NCBI GenBank assembly: GCA_945869245.1
Contig: CAMBOY010000150.1
Location: 1-7,712 of the forward strand
DNA from: Hydrogenophaga intermedia
GTDB lineage: Bacteria; Pseudomonadota; Gammaproteobacteria; Burkholderiales; Burkholderiaceae_C
Length of the DNA stretch: 7,712 bases
Direction of reading: 5' to 3'
Part shown: piece by piece, positions 5,919 through 7,712 of the stretch
Numbering within the stretch: position 1 is the first letter of the stretch
Layout: each line of letters begins with the position of its first letter
Notes under the pieces: generated by a model
Database searches by the model: none
The model's input: only the letters and a program-made list of their open reading frames with translations
Told to the model about the DNA's origin: nothing
Made by a program: the position numbers and the translations under genes

Positions 5919-6758
5919 ATGTGCCTGATCGCCTGGGCGCTGCAGGCGCGCGACGACCTGCCCTTGCTGATCGCGGCCAACCGCGACGAAGCCTGGGACC
6001 GCCCCACCCTGCCCCTGCGGCGCTGGACCGACCACGGCGGCACGCCTTTCTGGGCCGGGCAAGACGCGCGCGACGGCGGCACCTGGATGGGCTTTGGCGA
6101 AGGCGGTCGCCTAGCCTTCCTCACCAATGTGCGCGAAGCCCACATGCCCGCCGCACCCCGCAGCCGGGGTGAACTGGTCACCCGCTGGCTGGCCAGCGAC
6201 ATCTCGGTGCAGCAACTGCAAGCCGAGCTGAACCCCGCCGACTACGGTGGCTTTAACCTGGTGCTGGGCAACTGGCGCGACGGCCCCTGGCACTGGTGCA
6301 GCAACCGCCACCCGGCCGACCCACACCGCCGCCACAGCGCCCACGCCCCGGTGGGCTGGCACACACAGGCCGTGGCGCCCGGACTGGGCAGCTTAAGCAA
6401 TGCCAGCCTCAACACCCCCTGGCCCAAAAGCCAGTGGTTGATGGCCGCTGTGGAACACGCGCTGGCCCAGCCCAAGCCACACACATCGCCCAACCTCACA
6501 CACGCCCTGGCCAGCCGCGACACCAGCACCACCTGGCCCGACACCGGCCTGCCGCCCGAGGCCGAACAGCAGCTGTCATCGGCCTTTGTGCACTGGCCAG
6601 AGCGGCGCTACGGCACCCGCAGCTCGCTGGTGGCCGCTGTGCGGCGGCGTGGAGATGGGTGGGAACTGGTCTTGCAGGAGTGGACACATCGGGTGGACAG
6701 TGTGGAGCCGGTGTGGGGCGGCGCGGCCAGCGGTCCCATCCGTCAGTCGCTGGGTTGA
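5919..6758 (+). CDS. NRDE (TANGO2/DUF833) family protein
   Basis: The protein has 279 residues. It starts M-C-L-I-A-W, with the family's N-terminal cysteine C2, and has the name-giving N-R-D-E at 21-24. Further family stretches are G-G-T-W-M-G at about 53-58, F-L-T-N-V-R at 67-72, G-G-F-N-L-V-L near 113-119, L-S-N-A-S-L-N-T-P-W-P-K at 159-170 and Y-G-T-R-S-S-L-V at 231-238. The fold is thought to resemble Ntn hydrolases, with C2 as potential nucleophile after methionine removal. The bacterial function is not settled; eukaryotic TANGO2 homologues are linked to heme handling and lipid metabolism. Between 125 and 148 there are six histidines where relatives are shorter. The start is fixed by the M-C pair; no Shine-Dalgarno is apparent. 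The gene follows ygfZ by 18 nt, likely the same transcript, and its 3' end overlaps the convergent gene by 16 bp. Confidence 0.93.
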   Translation: MCLIAWALQARDDLPLLIAANRDEAWDRPTLPLRRWTDHGGTPFWAGQDARDGGTWMGFGEGGRLAFLTNVREAHMPAAPRSRGELVTRWLASDISVQQLQAELNPADYGGFNLVLGNWRDGPWHWCSNRHPADPHRRHSAHAPVGWHTQAVAPGLGSLSNASLNTPWPKSQWLMAAVEHALAQPKPHTSPNLTHALASRDTSTTWPDTGLPPEAEQQLSSAFVHWPERRYGTRSSLVAAVRRRGDGWELVLQEWTHRVDSVEPVWGGAASGPIRQSLG

Positions 6759-7216
6759 CCCATCAACAGCAGGTCCATGCCTTTGTCATGCTGCCAATGA
6801 AACACATACACCCGCCCGTCGACCGTCGCTTTGAACGGTGTGGGCCCAGCGGGGGCTGAACCGGCGCGTTGGCCAATGGTCGTCAGAAACCGATCGGTTA
6901 GCCCGGCTGCGTTGTGCGACGGCGTGGCCACCGAACATATCTGGCCCGGCACCATCAGAACCCAAAGCCCAAAGGTGACGTCGGCCCCCAGGGTGATGGT
7001 CACGGACTCTTCCACATGGGTTGCCAGATCGATGCCTAAGGTTTTCGCCGCAGCGGCCGCCTTGTCTGACGACAAAGCGGTGTTCAGACACACTTTTTCG
7101 AACACCTCGACCGTGTCCAACGCCTTGGCTGGGGCCGCTAGCGTCTGGCCAACGGCCGCACCGCAGGTCATACCCAAGGCCATAACACCTGCCAACCACA
7201 CACATTTGTTTGCCAT
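6743..7216 (-). CDS. Small secreted protein of unknown function
   Basis: The protein has 157 residues and I do not recognise the family. Residues 1-23 form a signal peptide: K4, a hydrophobic core V6-M16, and a probable cleavage after A-V-G at 21-23. The cysteine at 18 is not in a lipobox, so lipidation is unlikely. The mature part has an alanine- and lysine-rich helix (about 50-60), then alternating hydrophobic stretches suggesting beta strands (V-T-I-T-L at 72-76, V-Y-V-F-H-W near the end). Only two mature cysteines are present, C43 and C94, which could form a disulfide in the periplasm. A strong Shine-Dalgarno, GGAGGGGA (7228-7221), lies five bases before the ATG, the best ribosome site in the window. 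A weak promoter lies at 7237-7265. The 3' end runs 16 bp into the NRDE gene on the other strand. Confidence 0.8.
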   Translation of the reverse strand: MANKCVWLAGVMALGMTCGAAVGQTLAAPAKALDTVEVFEKVCLNTALSSDKAAAAAKTLGIDLATHVEESVTITLGADVTFGLWVLMVPGQICSVATPSHNAAGLTDRFLTTIGQRAGSAPAGPTPFKATVDGRVYVFHWQHDKGMDLLLMGQPSD

Positions 7217-7236
7217 ACGCTCCCCTCCAAAGTGAC

Positions 7237-7265
7237 AGTATCAGGGTTTTCGTTCAAAGGTCACC
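7237..7265 (-). promoter_or_regulatory. Possible promoter of the small secreted protein gene
   Basis: On the minus strand GGTGAC (7265-7260) and GATACT (7242-7237) are separated by 17 bp, and the predicted start lies about 15 nt before the ATG, leaving room for the strong ribosome site. The -10 matches four of six and the -35 poorly, so the call is tentative. It sits in the 143-bp gap after the GNAT gene, which otherwise holds no clear terminator. Confidence 0.3.
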
Positions 7266-7359
7266 GCTTCTTTATTTAGGGACGGAATCAACAGCCAAGC
7301 GCCGACCGCAAGATCGTCGCGATGGGTAGGTGGCAGCATTGAGCGCACCAGCAGCCAGA

Positions 7360-7712
7360 TCACAAACCACAGCGCATCGCCTGATGCGCAATGCCCGCCT
7401 CGGTGAACGGTGCCCCATCGGCCACAAAGCCCAGGCGCTCGTAAAAGCCCACGGCCGTGCGCTGGGCGCTGAGCACCACGCTGGTGTCGCCGCGTTCGCG
7501 GGCGGCCTGCATCAGGGCCAGCAGCACCGCGCGGCCGGCGCCGCTGCCGCGCAAAAACCGGTGCACCGCCATGCGGCCAATTTTGGCCACGCCGGGTTCG
7601 GGCGCCAGCAGGCGGCCGGTGGCCACCGCTTGGCCCAAGCGGTTGTAGGCCACGGCGTGCACAGCGCTGTCGTCGGCGTCGTCCCATTCCACGCTCAGTG
7701 GTATGCGCTGCT
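7360..7712 (-). CDS. GNAT-family N-acetyltransferase, N-terminus beyond the window
   Basis: About 116 residues are visible. The frame runs off the right edge, so the start is missing. Visible order: Q-R-I-P-L-S-V-E-W-D-D-A-D, then A-V-H-A-V-A, then a beta4/motif A region R-M-A-V-H-R-F-L-R-G-S-G-A-G-R-A. This holds the acetyl-CoA pyrophosphate-binding R-x-x-G-x-G/A pattern. The end is F-Y-E-R-L-G-F-V-A-D-G, F-T-E-A-G-I-A-H-Q-A-M. This pattern is that of ElaA/YjdJ-like small GNAT proteins, in which the E-W-D-x-A-D segment follows an R-x-x-V-F-V-x-E-Q start; about 25-40 residues should lie outside the window. An internal GTG at 7692 is unlikely to be the start because recognisable family sequence continues upstream of it. 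The acetyl acceptor cannot be predicted. It ends 143 bp before the secreted-protein gene. Confidence 0.88.
   Translation of the reverse strand, partial: QRIPLSVEWDDADDSAVHAVAYNRLGQAVATGRLLAPEPGVAKIGRMAVHRFLRGSGAGRAVLLALMQAARERGDTSVVLSAQRTAVGFYERLGFVADGAPFTEAGIAHQAMRCGL

Noticed and set aside
4830..6062. Upstream extension of the mltG frame to 745 codons
   Set aside because: The extension is antisense to ygfZ and its translation is Gly/Ala/Gln-rich. The membrane segment of MltG begins at the ATG at 4829.
5012..6172. A 386-codon frame overlapping ygfZ and the NRDE gene in another phase
   Set aside because: The arginine- and proline-rich translation has no domain, while the two genes in the other phases have clear family signatures.
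4974..6758. A new system formed by ygfZ and the NRDE gene
   Set aside because: Both are ordinary, broadly distributed housekeeping families. Adjacency alone is not evidence of a new system.
1..7712. tRNA or rRNA genes, CRISPR arrays, prophage or defence islands
   Set aside because: No cloverleaf-like stretch, regularly spaced repeat or phage or defence gene was found. The only mobile DNA is the IS end at the left edge.

Overview
The window is GC-rich, tightly packed bacterial chromosome. Its gene order (mltG-tmk-holB-pilZ-tatD on one strand, ygfZ divergent from mltG) and its codon bias (G/C in third positions, which creates long antisense open frames) point to a betaproteobacterium, most likely of the order Burkholderiales and probably Comamonadaceae. 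That placement is inferred from gene order and protein character, not from a marker gene.

Left edge (1-149): the 3' end of an IS30-family-like insertion sequence, comprising the last 38 codons of a transposase and a probable terminal inverted repeat. After a short AT-rich junction comes a strong hairpin terminator (about 186-217) belonging to the minus-strand genes.

Core (216-4829, minus strand, read right to left): one operon of six closely packed or overlapping genes. They are mltG (septation-type lytic transglycosylase), tmk (thymidylate kinase), holB (DNA polymerase III delta prime), pilZ (type IV pilus assembly protein), tatD (metal-dependent DNase) and a signal-peptide-bearing ankyrin-repeat protein. 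Neighbours are separated by 30 nt or less, and two pairs overlap (tmk/holB by 4 nt, tatD/ank by 8 nt), so translational coupling is likely. The operon mixes cell-wall synthesis, nucleotide supply, replication and surface motility. The same mltG-tmk-holB core is found in Escherichia coli and, with pilZ included, in Pseudomonas.

Divergent region (4830-4973): 144 bp shared by mltG and ygfZ. It holds overlapping -10-like elements for the two strands. On the mltG side there is also a hairpin followed by two runs of five T, which could act as a leader attenuator.

Right part (4974-6758, plus strand): ygfZ, a folate-dependent iron-sulfur protein maintenance factor, and an NRDE/TANGO2-type protein, 18 nt apart and probably co-transcribed. 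The NRDE protein carries an unusual histidine-rich stretch.

Right edge (6743-7712, minus strand): a small secreted protein of unknown function whose 3' end overlaps the NRDE gene tail to tail by 16 bp, then a GNAT-family acetyltransferase cut off by the window end. No tRNA, rRNA, CRISPR array or phage genes were seen. Most of the window is ordinary housekeeping DNA. The more curious points are the IS end with an outward-facing promoter-like pair, the periplasmic ankyrin protein tied to tatD, and the attenuator-like mltG leader.
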